Part shown: positions 1 through 9,449 of the stretch, piece by piece
Layout: the number at the start of each line of letters is the position of its first letter
Position numbering within the stretch: the stretch's first letter is position 1
From: Halalkalibacter nanhaiisediminis
Lineage (GTDB): Bacteria; Bacillota; Bacilli; Bacillales; Bacillaceae_D
Reading direction: 5' to 3'
NCBI RefSeq assembly: GCF_007830185.1
Contig: NZ_VLKZ01000007.1
Span: forward strand, 114,999-178,998
DNA length: 64,000 bases
Translations under genes and position numbers: made by a program
The notes under the pieces: generated by a model
Seen by the model: only the letters and a program-made list of their open reading frames with translations
What the model was told of the DNA's origin: nothing
The model's database searches: none

Positions 1-2
1 GC

Positions 3-1064
3 CCAGGTACAACGAAGTCAGAGACAGAAGTAGGACAGGGAATTGCCGATGTTTTTGAACAGACTGAGGGGCGAATCATTGTCACTACATTTGCATCAAA
101 TGTTCATCGTATTCAACAAGTCATTGACGCTTCAATGAAAGCAAAACGTAAGCTGGTTGTTGTCGGGAAAAGCATGGTACGTGTTATCACGATTGCACAG
201 AAACTAGGTTATATAGATGCACCCAAGGATTTATTTATTGATATTGATGAAATAGGGAAATACCGTGATGAACAGCTTGCCATTGTCACTACAGGTAGTC
301 AAGGCGAGCCAATGTCAGCATTAACGCGTATGGCTAAAGGTGCACATCGTCAGATCACGATCACAAACCAAGACACAGTTATCATCGCAGCCTCTGCCAT
401 TCCTGGTAATGAGAAATCTGTTTCTTCTATCATTGATAAGCTTCACCGAATCGGTGCTGATGTTGTATATGGACAAGCAAAGGTCCATGCTTCAGGACAC
501 GGTAGTCAAGAAGAGCTTAAATTAATGTTGAATTTAATGCAGCCTAAGTATTTTATTCCGATTCACGGCGAATTTAGAATGCAGTATGCTCATCGTGAAC
601 TTGCGATGCAAGTTGGTATTAAGCCAGAATATATTTACCTTGTCGACAAAGGTGAAGTCATTGAATTTACAAATGGTCAAGGACGTAAAGGTGGAAAAGT
701 TCCTTCAGGAAATGTCCTTATCGATGGATTAGGTGTAGGTGATGTTGGTAACATCGTTTTACGCGATCGTCGTTTGTTATCAAAAGACGGCATACTTGTC
801 GTCGTTGTTACTCTTAACAAGAAAACGGGAGAGTTTGTCTCTGGTCCTAATATTATTTCTCGAGGATTTGTGTATGTCCGTGAATCTGAGAAGCTTTTAG
901 AGGATGCAAATGAATTAGTAAGTGTCATTTTGAAGAAATGTGTGAGTGAAAAAGTTAACGAATGGTCTTCTTTAAAGAGTAGTGTTCGTGAAGGATTGAG
1001 CCGCTTTTTATTTGAAAAAACAAAAAGACGACCAATGATTCTCCCAATTATCATGGAAGTATAG
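3..1064 (+). CDS. rnjB: Ribonuclease J (RNase J2-like), 5' end outside window
   Basis: The C-terminal two thirds of a metallo-beta-lactamase/beta-CASP ribonuclease. The reading frame is open from base 3, well before the first ATG at 135, so the gene enters from the left. Visible family features are the beta-CASP stretch TTGSQGEPMSALTRMA, the VHASGHGSQEEL block and PKYFIPIHGEFRMQ with its metal-binding His, then the C-terminal dimerisation domain. RNase J enzymes do 5'-exonucleolytic and endonucleolytic mRNA decay and rRNA maturation in the cytoplasm. The J2 (rnjB) rather than J1 assignment rests on position: in B. subtilis rnjB directly precedes tepA, as here. A strong hairpin terminator follows. 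Confidence 0.93.
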   Translation, partial: PGTTKSETEVGQGIADVFEQTEGRIIVTTFASNVHRIQQVIDASMKAKRKLVVVGKSMVRVITIAQKLGYIDAPKDLFIDIDEIGKYRDEQLAIVTTGSQGEPMSALTRMAKGAHRQITITNQDTVIIAASAIPGNEKSVSSIIDKLHRIGADVVYGQAKVHASGHGSQEELKLMLNLMQPKYFIPIHGEFRMQYAHRELAMQVGIKPEYIYLVDKGEVIEFTNGQGRKGGKVPSGNVLIDGLGVGDVGNIVLRDRRLLSKDGILVVVVTLNKKTGEFVSGPNIISRGFVYVRESEKLLEDANELVSVILKKCVSEKVNEWSSLKSSVREGLSRFLFEKTKRRPMILPIIMEV

Positions 1065-1073
1065 ATTAGGTTG

Positions 1074-1104
1074 AAAGCGCACTGATGCAGTGCGCTTTTT
1101 TCTT
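1074..1104 (+). terminator. Intrinsic terminator after RNase J gene
   Basis: A perfect 10-bp stem (AAAGCGCACT / AGTGCGCTTT) with a 5-base loop followed by a T-rich tail. It separates rnjB from the tepA group. Confidence 0.85.
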
Positions 1105-1175
1105 TTAGAATAATGGATGACAATGAAAAAACAGGCTCATACTACAAAGAGATACGACAAAAGGAGGAAGTAGGC

Positions 1176-1928
1176 ATGACGATGGAAAACCCGCAATTTG
1201 AGCAATCACCCAGACCAGAAATACCTCAAAAAGAAGTAAAGGGATCTGGTATTTTAGATAAGATTCAAGAACTTGGACAAACAAATGTCCCAGATATGGC
1301 TCAATCAAATATCCATTGCATGACTGTAGTAGGGCAAATTGAAGGCCATATGCAACTCCCGCCACAAAATAAAACAACAAAGTATGAACATATTATTCCT
1401 CAGCTTGTTGCTATTGAGCAAAATCTGAAATTAGAAGGGTTGTTATTAATTTTAAACACAGTCGGTGGAGATGTTGAGGCAGGTTTAGCAATTTCAGAAA
1501 TGATCGCCTCGATGTCCAAGCCATCTGTTACACTTGTTCTAGGAGGAGGTCATTCGATTGGTGTGCCAATTGCGGTCGCTTCTAATTATTCCTTTATTGC
1601 TGAAACAGCAACAATGACAATTCATCCAGTTCGCTTAACAGGCCTTGTCATTGGTGTACCGCAAACGTTTGAATACTTAGATAAGATGCAGGAGCGCGTC
1701 ATTAGTTTTGTGACAAAGCACTCGTCTATAACAGAAGAAAAATTTAAAGAATTAATGCTCTCAAAAGGGAATTTGACTCGCGATATTGGTACAAATGTCG
1801 TCGGTACTGACGCTGTAAAATATGGTTTAATAGATGAAGTCGGTGGTATCGGGCAGGCTTTAAATAAATTAAATGAATTGATTGACATCTATCGCGAAAA
1901 AAATTCTGTAGGAGATGTTGTACAATGA
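1176..1928 (+). CDS. tepA: Translocation-enhancing protein TepA, ClpP-like serine protease
   Basis: A 250-residue member of the ClpP/crotonase fold. The oxyanion strand is [16 protein letters not shown], the nucleophile Ser is about residue 127 in [11 protein letters not shown], and the catalytic His is about residue 150 in [10 protein letters not shown]. The start is taken at the ATG 9 bases after AAAGGAGG rather than an in-frame ATG 21 codons earlier, which lacks a ribosome binding site. B. subtilis TepA (YmfB) is linked to protein export and to cleavage of small acid-soluble spore proteins; the exact substrate here is inferred only from family. The ATG of the next gene overlaps the stop codon (ATGA), indicating coupling. 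Confidence 0.92.
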   Translation: MTMENPQFEQSPRPEIPQKEVKGSGILDKIQELGQTNVPDMAQSNIHCMTVVGQIEGHMQLPPQNKTTKYEHIIPQLVAIEQNLKLEGLLLILNTVGGDVEAGLAISEMIASMSKPSVTLVLGGGHSIGVPIAVASNYSFIAETATMTIHPVRLTGLVIGVPQTFEYLDKMQERVISFVTKHSSITEEKFKELMLSKGNLTRDIGTNVVGTDAVKYGLIDEVGGIGQALNKLNELIDIYREKNSVGDVVQ

Positions 1929-2146
1929 TTCTTTATACGATGATGCCTCATGAATTGATTTTCCCTGAAGATGAACAAAGCTTTTCTTCTCAACAGGTGA
2001 TTGCCTGTGAGGCAGGAAATTTAATCATTGAGCAGATTAACCCCGAGCAATATCGAGTCGTTCGTTTAATGAGTGGAAATCCGATGCATTATCTGAATGA
2101 AAAATATACACCAGGTACGATTATTCAAGCGAAACCTCAATTTTAG
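1925..2146 (+). CDS. ylzJ: YlzJ-like small protein
   Basis: A 73-residue protein beginning [15 protein letters not shown], in the position and size of B. subtilis YlzJ between tepA and spoIIIE. Its start codon overlaps the tepA stop, so it is probably translated from the same message. It contains the short motif [19 protein letters not shown]. No transmembrane segment or enzymatic motif is visible. Function is not known; the conserved linkage to tepA suggests a shared role. Confidence 0.85.
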   Translation: MILYTMMPHELIFPEDEQSFSSQQVIACEAGNLIIEQINPEQYRVVRLMSGNPMHYLNEKYTPGTIIQAKPQF

Positions 2147-2151
2147 CTATG

Positions 2152-2178
2152 TAGACAAGGAATGTCTTATGCTATAAT
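2152..2178 (+). promoter_or_regulatory. Candidate sigma-A promoter for spoIIIE
   Basis: TAGACA, a 15-base spacer and an extended -10 TGCTATAAT. The spacer is short but the TGn extension compensates. It would give a leader of about 80 bases containing the hairpin at 2200-2225. Confidence 0.55.
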
Positions 2179-2199
2179 TAACTTCATCCAAGAATGGTC

Positions 2200-2225
2200 G
2201 AAGCAGCCAACATTGGCTGCTTCTT
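2200..2225 (+). other. Strong hairpin in the spoIIIE leader
   Basis: GAAGCAGCCAA and TTGGCTGCTTC form a perfect 11-bp inverted repeat with almost no loop, only about 20 bases downstream of the candidate promoter. It is followed by TTAAGTA, not a T-run, so it is either a weak terminator for the tepA transcript or a 5'-UTR structure. Confidence 0.55.
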
Positions 2226-2264
2226 AAGTATGTTGATTATCTATTGTAGTAAAGGGTGAAACGT

Positions 2265-4604
2265 ATGGCAAGACGCAAGAAAAAAAGAAAAACCGAGTGG
2301 AAATCACAGCTTACGTATGAACTCATTGGACTCGGCTTATTAGTCATTGCCGTCGTTACATTTGCACGTCTGGGCACGGTTGGTGAAACATTCGTTCGAT
2401 TATTCCGGTTCTTTTTAGGTGAATGGTTTGTTGTGATGGCAATTGGCTTACTTGCTTCCGCTCTTTATATAATGATTAAAAGACAAAAGCCTAAATTTTT
2501 GACAAGGAGAATAGCGGGTGTTTACGTTATGATCCTTTCATTTGTCTTATTTAGTCATGTCGGACTTTTCAATCAGCTTAGTGGACAAGAAGGTTTTCAA
2601 GATCAATCTGTCATCCGCAATACGTGGAATTTATTTTGGATGGAAATGAGGGGCGACATTCCACCAACAGATTTAGGTGGGGGGATGATTGGATCACTGG
2701 CATTTGCCGTTAGTTACTTCTTATTTGCGGAGCAAGGTACGTACTTTTTATGCTTTGTTTTGTTTATCATTGGCTTTATTTTATTAACAGGAAAATCAAT
2801 CTCTGAACTTATCGGCAATATTTTCAGAAAAAGTTATGTGTTTGTCGGTGATACTTTCAGCAGTTTATTTACAGAATTAAAGCAAATGAGAGTGAAAGCA
2901 AAAGAAAAAATAGCTGAAGAACGAGAAGTGAATAAGGAAAAGAAAAAGCAACGTAAAAGTGAAAAAGAGCTTCAAGAGCAAGATGTGAAACTGCAAGAAG
3001 AGTATCAAGAAGAAGTTGAACCAGAGATTGTTGACTTTTCACAAAAAACGTATCGGAAAGTCCCTGTAAAGCACGAATCAAACGAAACAAAAGTGCAGTC
3101 TGAAACAAATCCAGACGAAACGATTGAAGTTGATATGCAGACACCACTTGTGACAGCGCAAGAGACAAATGAAGCGTACAAGCTACCAAGTGTTGAGTTG
3201 CTAAAGTTGCCAAATAATCCAAGTCAGTCGAATGAAAAAAGGCAGTTAACAGCGAACGCTCGTAAGTTAGAACAAACATTAGAAAGTTTTGGCGTAAAAG
3301 CGAGAGTTTCAAAAGTACATTTAGGACCAGCGGTTACAAAATATGAAGTGAACCCTAGTGTCGGAGTGAAAGTAAGTAAAATTGTCAACCTAGCTGATGA
3401 TTTAGCTTTGGCCCTAGCAGCAAAAGATATTCGAATTGAAGCCCCTATTCCTGGGAAATCAGCAATCGGAATAGAAGTTCCAAATCATGAGGTTGCAATT
3501 GTAACGCTGAGAGAAGTTCTTGATTCACCAAAATCTCATGAGGAAGAAAATGTTCTTGCTGTAGGACTTGGTCGAGATATATCAGGGGAGCCTGTCCTTG
3601 CTCATATAAATAAAATGCCGCATCTTCTTGTTGCTGGTGCAACAGGAAGTGGGAAAAGTGTATGTATTAATGGTATTATCACAAGTATTTTACTAAAAGC
3701 GAAGCCGCATGAAGTAAAACTCATGATGATAGATCCAAAAATGGTGGAATTAACCGTTTATAATGGTGTGCCGCACCTGCTTACACCTGTGGTAACCGAG
3801 CCTAAAAAAGCATCACAGGCATTAAAAAAAGTTGTTGCTGAGATGGAACGACGCTACGATTTATTTTCTCATAGTGGGACGAGAAATATAGAAGGATATA
3901 ATGATTTAGTGAATCGTCAAAATGAAAGTGAGGATGCGAAACAGCCCAATCTTCCTTATATTGTCGTGATTGTTGATGAACTTGCCGATTTAATGATGGT
4001 CGCCTCAGGAGATGTTGAAGACTCAATAGCTAGACTTGCTCAAATGGCAAGGGCAGCAGGAATTCATATGATTATCGCAACTCAGCGACCATCCGTTGAT
4101 GTCATAACAGGAGTGATTAAAGCAAATATTCCATCAAGAATTGCTTTTGGCGTTTCTTCGCAAACAGACTCGAGAACGATACTCGATTCTGGCGGTGCAG
4201 AAAAACTACTTGGACGTGGAGATATGCTGTACATGCCTGTTGGGGCAACGAAGCCAACAAGAATTCAAGGAGCCTTTCTCTCTGACCAAGAAGTTGAGGA
4301 AGTCGTTGACTTTGTGATCTCTCAACAAAAGGCTCAATATCAAGAGGAAATGACACCTACAGAAGAAAAACAAGTTACAGATAAAGTTGACGATGATTTA
4401 TATGATACAGCTGTAGAACTTGTAACAGAAATGAATACAGCTTCAGTATCCATGCTACAAAGACGTTTTCGAATTGGTTACACGAGAGCAGCTCGGTTAA
4501 TTGATGAGATGGAAGTAAGAGGGATTGTTGGTCCGTATGAGGGAAGCAAGCCGAGGGAAGTATTAGTAGAAAAAACGCGAGAGGATGAAGCGACGGAGAT
4601 TTGA
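2265..4604 (+). CDS. spoIIIE: DNA translocase SpoIIIE (FtsK family)
   Basis: A 779-residue septal DNA pump. The N-terminus is a basic segment plus about four membrane helices (roughly residues 20-180), then a Lys/Glu-rich coiled linker, the FtsK alpha and beta domains and a C-terminal winged-helix gamma domain ([21 protein letters not shown]) that reads polar chromosomal sequences. Walker A GATGSGKS is near residue 458 and Walker [11 protein letters not shown] near 566. SpoIIIE moves the forespore chromosome through the sporulation septum. The start is the ATG after AAAGGGTG; an in-frame GTG three codons earlier sits inside that ribosome binding site. Length matches B. subtilis SpoIIIE (about 787 residues). 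SftA is less likely because of the membrane helices and locus. Confidence 0.95.
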   Translation: MARRKKKRKTEWKSQLTYELIGLGLLVIAVVTFARLGTVGETFVRLFRFFLGEWFVVMAIGLLASALYIMIKRQKPKFLTRRIAGVYVMILSFVLFSHVGLFNQLSGQEGFQDQSVIRNTWNLFWMEMRGDIPPTDLGGGMIGSLAFAVSYFLFAEQGTYFLCFVLFIIGFILLTGKSISELIGNIFRKSYVFVGDTFSSLFTELKQMRVKAKEKIAEEREVNKEKKKQRKSEKELQEQDVKLQEEYQEEVEPEIVDFSQKTYRKVPVKHESNETKVQSETNPDETIEVDMQTPLVTAQETNEAYKLPSVELLKLPNNPSQSNEKRQLTANARKLEQTLESFGVKARVSKVHLGPAVTKYEVNPSVGVKVSKIVNLADDLALALAAKDIRIEAPIPGKSAIGIEVPNHEVAIVTLREVLDSPKSHEEENVLAVGLGRDISGEPVLAHINKMPHLLVAGATGSGKSVCINGIITSILLKAKPHEVKLMMIDPKMVELTVYNGVPHLLTPVVTEPKKASQALKKVVAEMERRYDLFSHSGTRNIEGYNDLVNRQNESEDAKQPNLPYIVVIVDELADLMMVASGDVEDSIARLAQMARAAGIHMIIATQRPSVDVITGVIKANIPSRIAFGVSSQTDSRTILDSGGAEKLLGRGDMLYMPVGATKPTRIQGAFLSDQEVEEVVDFVISQQKAQYQEEMTPTEEKQVTDKVDDDLYDTAVELVTEMNTASVSMLQRRFRIGYTRAARLIDEMEVRGIVGPYEGSKPREVLVEKTREDEATEI

Positions 4605-4706
4605 TGACTTCGTTACAGTTGCAGAGGGTGTGTAAAAGAAAGAAACTTGGCTAAGTTCGCTCAACGTCGTGTGGGCAGATAGAGATGAGAAAAAGGGGTG
4701 GGGAGC

Positions 4707-5432
4707 TTGATCAAAGCAGATCATAGACCATTATATTTACAAGTGATTGATCGTATCAAAGCAGATATTGATAAAAAGTCATACGTTGAAGGCGAAAAGC
4801 TGCCTTCTGAATTTGAGCTTTCTAAATTGCTTGGAGTCAGTCGTGCAACATTACGTGAAGCCCTTCGTATATTAGAAGAAGAAGGTGTGGTCATTCGTCG
4901 GCATGGGGTAGGAACGTTCGTTCATTCAAAACCGCTTTTTAATGCTGGGATCGAAGAAATGTATAGTGTGACAGACATGATTATTCAAGCTAATATGACA
5001 CCAGGTACGATCTTTTTATCCTCATCGGTACAAGAAAGCACAGATGAGGACCGTCGCAAATTTGATAATGATGACCTAAAAGAAGTCATGCAGATTGAAC
5101 GTGTACGTACTGCTGATGGAACGCCTGTAGTGTACTGTTTAGACAGAATTCCAAATGAACTAGTTGAAAATCATTCCATTCATGAAACGAAATCGATTTT
5201 TCGTTTCTTAGAAGAGATTGGGAGAACGATTACATACGCAATTACCTATATTGAGCCAATTGGATATCACGAACACATTTCAGAGATTTTAGAATGTGAT
5301 CCTGAGACTTCCTTACTTTTATTAAAACAAATGCATTATGATGACTCTGAACAGCCTTTGCTTTACTCATTAAACTATTTCCGTGCAGATAAATTTAAGT
5401 TCCACGTAGTAAGAAAGAGAGTGAAAGCATAA
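4707..5432 (+). CDS. ymfC: GntR-family regulator, HutC/UTRA type (YmfC-like)
   Basis: N-terminal winged helix-turn-helix ([20 protein letters not shown]) and a C-terminal UTRA effector-binding domain typical of HutC-type GntR repressors, about 241 residues. The TTG start is preferred because it lies a normal distance from the G-rich ribosome binding site; a GTG three codons upstream (4698) is the alternative. In B. subtilis ymfC precedes the transporter genes ymfD/ymfE; these are missing here and the regulator runs straight into ymfF, so its local target is unclear. The ligand is unknown. Confidence 0.85.
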   Translation: MIKADHRPLYLQVIDRIKADIDKKSYVEGEKLPSEFELSKLLGVSRATLREALRILEEEGVVIRRHGVGTFVHSKPLFNAGIEEMYSVTDMIIQANMTPGTIFLSSSVQESTDEDRRKFDNDDLKEVMQIERVRTADGTPVVYCLDRIPNELVENHSIHETKSIFRFLEEIGRTITYAITYIEPIGYHEHISEILECDPETSLLLLKQMHYDDSEQPLLYSLNYFRADKFKFHVVRKRVKA

Positions 5433-5467
5433 CCTATGCTTGAATGGTAAAAAAGGAGATGATCGAC

Positions 5468-6757
5468 TTGAACCAACTAGCTGAACGTATTCATACATTA
5501 AATGGTTTAACTATTCATACAGTGAAAACGGATAAATACAAAACAAATTCACTTATTTTAATGATTAAAGCACCTCTTGCAAAAGAAACAGTCGCGATAC
5601 GTGCTTTACTACCACAGATTTTACAAAATGGAACAGCAAATTATTCGACCAGAAAGCAGTTACGTGAACGTCTTGATGAGTTATACGGAGCTATGCTCAC
5701 GACAGATGTTCAGAAAAAGGGAGAACAGCATATCATTACGGTTCGTTTAGATGTAGCGAACGAACGGTTTTTATCAGATGCCACGCCATTATTTGAGCAA
5801 GCCTTGTCCTTATTAGCTGAAGTGCTTCTCAAGCCAAGACTTGAAGAAGGGTTTTTTGTTAAATCCGTTGTTGATAATGAAAAACGTTCCCTTATACAAC
5901 GAATTCAATCGGTTTATGATGATAAAATGCGTTATGCAAATGTTCGTGTAACGGAAGAAATGTGTAAAAATGAGCCATACGCATTAACGGCGTTTGGACA
6001 CGTTGAAGAAGTAGAAGAGATCACGCCAGAGCGGGTTTATCGGTTTTATGAGGAGTTATTAAAAACGAATCAATTTGATCTCTATATGGTGGGGGCCATT
6101 GATGAAGAGAAAGCCCTAAAACAAGCAACTGCTGCTTTTCAAACGCTTGCAAGTAAGCATGAATCGACAGAAATGACAAAGACGACACCTAGTCCAGAAG
6201 TAAATGAAGCGCGTATTGTTCATGAAGAGCAAGACATTAAACAAGGAAAGCTTCATATGGGATTTCGCACATATACAACGTATGCAGATGATGACTATGT
6301 TGCGATGCAGGTTTGTAATGGGCTATTTGGTGGCTTTTCTCATTCGAAATTATTTATGAATGTTCGGGAAAAAGAAAGTCTTGCTTATTATGCCGCGTCA
6401 CAGCTTGAAAGTCACAAAGGTATTATGATGGTCATGTCAGGAATCGAGTTCAATAAGTATGATCGTGCAGTGGAAATTATTAAAGAGCAATTTGAAGCGA
6501 TGAAAAAAGGTGATTTTTCTGATCAAGAAATCGAACAAACAAAAGCGATGCTAAAAAATCAAATTCTTGAAACAGCAGATGTTGCTAGAGGATTTGTTGA
6601 ACTTGCCTATCATCAAGTTGTGAGTGGACATGAAAGAACGATGGAAGAGTGGCTTAACCAAGTGAATGTGATTACAAAGGAAGATGTCATTCGCGTTGCC
6701 AATAAAGTGAAGCTAGATACGATTTACTTTTTAAAAGGTAAGGAGGCAAACCAATGA
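5468..6757 (+). CDS. ymfF: M16-family peptidase homologue without zinc motif (YmfF)
   Basis: About 429 residues with the two-domain insulinase/processing-peptidase fold. No HxxEH zinc motif is visible in the region LPQILQNGTANYSTRKQLRE where an active M16 enzyme would have it, so it is probably the non-catalytic partner of the adjacent YmfH, as in other two-subunit M16B proteases. TTG at 5468 is chosen because the ribosome binding site AAAAAGGAG is 9 bases upstream; earlier ATG codons overlap or precede that site. The stop overlaps the ymfH ATG (ATGA). Confidence 0.85.
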   Translation: MNQLAERIHTLNGLTIHTVKTDKYKTNSLILMIKAPLAKETVAIRALLPQILQNGTANYSTRKQLRERLDELYGAMLTTDVQKKGEQHIITVRLDVANERFLSDATPLFEQALSLLAEVLLKPRLEEGFFVKSVVDNEKRSLIQRIQSVYDDKMRYANVRVTEEMCKNEPYALTAFGHVEEVEEITPERVYRFYEELLKTNQFDLYMVGAIDEEKALKQATAAFQTLASKHESTEMTKTTPSPEVNEARIVHEEQDIKQGKLHMGFRTYTTYADDDYVAMQVCNGLFGGFSHSKLFMNVREKESLAYYAASQLESHKGIMMVMSGIEFNKYDRAVEIIKEQFEAMKKGDFSDQEIEQTKAMLKNQILETADVARGFVELAYHQVVSGHERTMEEWLNQVNVITKEDVIRVANKVKLDTIYFLKGKEANQ

Positions 6758-8049
6758 AACCAGTTCAATTCACACAATTAGAAGAGACTCTTTATCATGA
6801 ACAGCTTGAGAATGGATTAGATGTGTATATCCTACCAAAAGCAGGTTTTAATAAAACGTATGCAACATTTACGACGAAATATGGCTCTATTGATCGTCAT
6901 TTTACTCCGCTAGGAAAAGAAGAAGCAATTGAAGTTCCTGACGGGATTGCTCATTTTTTAGAGCATAAAATGTTTGAGGATGAAGAGGGAGATGTCTTCC
7001 AAGATTTCAGTAAACAAGGTGCATCAGCAAATGCTTTTACTAGCTTTACGCGAACAGCTTATTTATTTTCGAGCACGTCAAATGTCCAGAAAAATTTAGA
7101 AACACTTCTTAACTTTGTTCAACATCCTTATTTTACAGATGAAAGTGTTGAGAAGGAAAAAGGAATTATTGGTCAAGAAATCACGATGTATGATGACAAT
7201 CCAGATTGGCGCGTTTATTTCGGTGTCATCGAAAATATGTATAAAACTCATCCTGTTAAAATCGATATTGCTGGTACAATTGAATCGATCTCTCATATTA
7301 CAAAAGATTTATTATATACGTGCTATGAAACGTTTTACCATCCTAGTAATATGCTTTTCTTCGTTGTCGGACCAGTTGATCCAGAAGCGATTATGCAACA
7401 AATAAAAGAAAATCAAGCGAGTAAAGAGTTTGCTGAACCTAAATCAATTCAACGTTTCTTTGATGAAGAACCAGATCAAGTAGCACGCGAAAAGCATGTC
7501 ATTAGCATGCCTGTTCAAACTCCGAAATGTTTAATTGGAATTAAAGAAAAAGATGCTACTCGTCAAGGAAAGGATTTATTAAAAAGAGAATTGTCTATTT
7601 CGATTTTACTCGACATGATGTTTGGGCAAAGCTCTGACCATTATCAAACACTTTATGATGAGGGCCTTATCGACGATTCATTCTCCTTTGATCATTCGGC
7701 TGAAGAAGGATTTGGTTTTACAATCATCGGTGGTGACACGAAGCATCCAGATAAACTTACAGAGCGCATAAAACAAATGATCGAATCATTTAAGCAATCT
7801 CAGTTATCTGAAGAGAGTGTCCAAAGAGCAGTGAAGAAAAAAATAGGCTCGTTTTTACGTTCGCTAAATTCACCAGAGTATATTGCCAATCAGTTTACTC
7901 GTTATCAATTTAACGATATGAATTTGTTTGATGTGGTTCCGGTACTTGAGAGCTTAACGGCTACACATTTGGAAGAAGTACTAGAAGATCATTTTCAATT
8001 TGATCGCTTTACAGTGTGTCAAGTGATGAAAGAAGGGTATGAGCAATAA
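6754..8049 (+). CDS. ymfH: Zinc-dependent M16B peptidase (YmfH)
   Basis: A 431-residue M16 peptidase with the inverted zinc motif HFLEH at residues 67-71 and a downstream acidic stretch EKEKGIIGQEITMYDDNP that supplies the third ligand in this family. Together with YmfF it should form a heterodimeric peptidase. In B. subtilis the related AlbE/AlbF pair processes a peptide bacteriocin; YmfF/YmfH has no firmly known substrate. Translationally coupled to ymfF at its start and followed without a gap by the SDR gene. Confidence 0.9.
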   Translation: MKPVQFTQLEETLYHEQLENGLDVYILPKAGFNKTYATFTTKYGSIDRHFTPLGKEEAIEVPDGIAHFLEHKMFEDEEGDVFQDFSKQGASANAFTSFTRTAYLFSSTSNVQKNLETLLNFVQHPYFTDESVEKEKGIIGQEITMYDDNPDWRVYFGVIENMYKTHPVKIDIAGTIESISHITKDLLYTCYETFYHPSNMLFFVVGPVDPEAIMQQIKENQASKEFAEPKSIQRFFDEEPDQVAREKHVISMPVQTPKCLIGIKEKDATRQGKDLLKRELSISILLDMMFGQSSDHYQTLYDEGLIDDSFSFDHSAEEGFGFTIIGGDTKHPDKLTERIKQMIESFKQSQLSEESVQRAVKKKIGSFLRSLNSPEYIANQFTRYQFNDMNLFDVVPVLESLTATHLEEVLEDHFQFDRFTVCQVMKEGYEQ

Positions 8050-8778
8050 ATGAGAAATATTTTAATAACAGGAGCATCTGGGGGGATTGGCTCGGCTATT
8101 GCACAAGAGCTAGCTTCCCCTGGTTGCTCTCTTTTTTTGCATTATTATCGAAATCATTCAGCGACCATAGAACTTGCAAAGGTTTGTGAGGAAAAGGGAG
8201 CAAAAGTGACAATGGTTTCTGCTGATTTAACGAGTGATGATGGGGATGAGAAGCTTCTTGCTACAATTCCAAATGGTATTATATTTGATGTAATCATTCA
8301 TAATGCAGGAATGAGTCCTTTTGGGTTATTTACTGATATGACAAATACAGAGTTAAAAGAAGTTATGAATATTCATTTACTTAATCCAATGAAAATGACA
8401 CGTACATTGCTTCCACAAATGATTAGTCGTCAGAGTGGAAAAATAGTGGTCGTTTCTTCTATTTGGGGTTTGACAGGGGCTTCCTGTGAAGTGGTTTATT
8501 CCGCCGCCAAGGGTGGTTTAAATAGCTTTGTCAAAGGACTTGCCAAAGAGCTTGCTCCGAGTAATATTCAAGTAAATGGAGTTGCACCAGGGGCGATTGA
8601 GACAGATATGTTAACGAGAAATGGAGTGGAACACCTGGCAGAGCTGGTTGAGGAAATTCCTGCGAATAACCTAGGGAAACCTCAAGATATAGCTGATGCA
8701 ATTGCTTTTCTTGCCTCGCAAAAAGCAAATTATATCAATGGTCAGATTCTTTCAGTAAACGGTGCTTGGTATTGTTAA
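8050..8778 (+). CDS. ymfI: Short-chain dehydrogenase/reductase (YmfI)
   Basis: A 242-residue classical SDR: NAD(P)-binding TGASGGIG at residues 7-14, NAG motif (IIHNAGMS), and catalytic Ser137, Tyr150 and Lys154 (YSAAK). The overall pattern resembles 3-oxoacyl-ACP reductases, but SDR substrates cannot be read from sequence. The ATG directly abuts the ymfH stop, and the gene order ymfF-ymfH-ymfI is as in B. subtilis, implying one operon. Confidence 0.88.
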   Translation: MRNILITGASGGIGSAIAQELASPGCSLFLHYYRNHSATIELAKVCEEKGAKVTMVSADLTSDDGDEKLLATIPNGIIFDVIIHNAGMSPFGLFTDMTNTELKEVMNIHLLNPMKMTRTLLPQMISRQSGKIVVVSSIWGLTGASCEVVYSAAKGGLNSFVKGLAKELAPSNIQVNGVAPGAIETDMLTRNGVEHLAELVEEIPANNLGKPQDIADAIAFLASQKANYINGQILSVNGAWYC

Positions 8779-8851
8779 AAATTTTCTATGCATAAATTCA
8801 GCCATCTATAGAAAAAATAGATTTGAAGTACACTATCAAGGAGGAATTTAC

Positions 8852-9103
8852 ATGTCTGTACTCGAGAATTGGGAGCAATGGAAAGATTTTTTAGGTAATC
8901 GTTTAAACCAAGCACAAAATGAAGGAATGGCGCAAAATGTTGTCTCTGATGTTGCTTATCAAGTTGGTGAATATCTGTCGCAGCAAGTTGAACCTAAAAA
9001 TGAACAAGAACGTGTCTTAGCTGAATTATGGAGTGTTGCTGATGAGCAAGAGCAGCATGCCATCGCCAATATGATGGTCAAACTTGTTCAAAATCAAGGG
9101 TAA
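8852..9103 (+). CDS. ymfJ: DUF3243 protein YmfJ
   Basis: An 83-residue acidic helical protein (MSVLENWEQWKDFL...) of the DUF3243 family, with conserved ending ANMMVKLVQNQG. The start is the ATG 9 bases after AAGGAGG; a longer frame starting inside ymfI has no ribosome binding site. Function unknown; it closes the ymfF-H-I-J group and is followed by a strong terminator. Confidence 0.85.
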   Translation: MSVLENWEQWKDFLGNRLNQAQNEGMAQNVVSDVAYQVGEYLSQQVEPKNEQERVLAELWSVADEQEQHAIANMMVKLVQNQG

Positions 9104-9112
9104 TCGATTAAG

Positions 9113-9141
9113 AAAAAACGTCGCAAAAGCGACGTTTTTTC
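9113..9141 (+). terminator. Intrinsic terminator after ymfJ
   Basis: Perfect 12-bp stem AAAAAACGTCGC / GCGACGTTTTTT around an AAAA loop, ending in six Ts. Confidence 0.92.
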
Positions 9142-9449
9142 TTGACTATGCTAGTTGTTATTTATTTTTTAATGACATATGTCAAATGAAATTGACTCAC
9201 TAATAATTACTTTTCACTATTTACGATATAAATGTTAAAATGAATAATAAAATCCAATAAAAGTGATTAGTATTTAGAGGGAGCTAGTTGAATATAACCA
9301 TCTTTTATTCTAAACCAATTTATTCCGACAAAGTTCTTTCATTTGTGAATAAAATCAATTATCATAAAAGGAAGCGAGTACGTTAAAGTATAACAATGAG
9401 CTTCTTTTTCACCGACTTTTTTCTAACATAGTAGTAAAGGGTGACGCAA
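9142..9449 (+). other. AT-rich intergenic region before ymfK with a 12-bp palindrome
   Basis: About 310 bases without a convincing gene. It holds the perfect palindrome TGACATATGTCA at 9173-9184 and a 31-codon frame starting TTG at 9288 behind AGAGGGAG (NITIFYSKPIYSDK...), which I regard as doubtful. No sigma-A promoter with both good hexamers was found. Confidence 0.5.

Noticed and set aside
677..1123. 148-codon minus-strand frame
   Set aside because: It lies opposite rnjB in the shadow of a strongly conserved protein and has no ribosome binding site.
2869..3312. 147-codon minus-strand frame
   Set aside because: Shadow of the spoIIIE Lys/Glu-rich linker; Leu-rich composition is a by-product of the opposite strand.
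9288..9386. 31-codon frame starting TTG with AGAGGGAG upstream
   Set aside because: Reasonable ribosome binding site but low complexity, no known homologue recalled, and in an AT-rich gap; kept only as a note.
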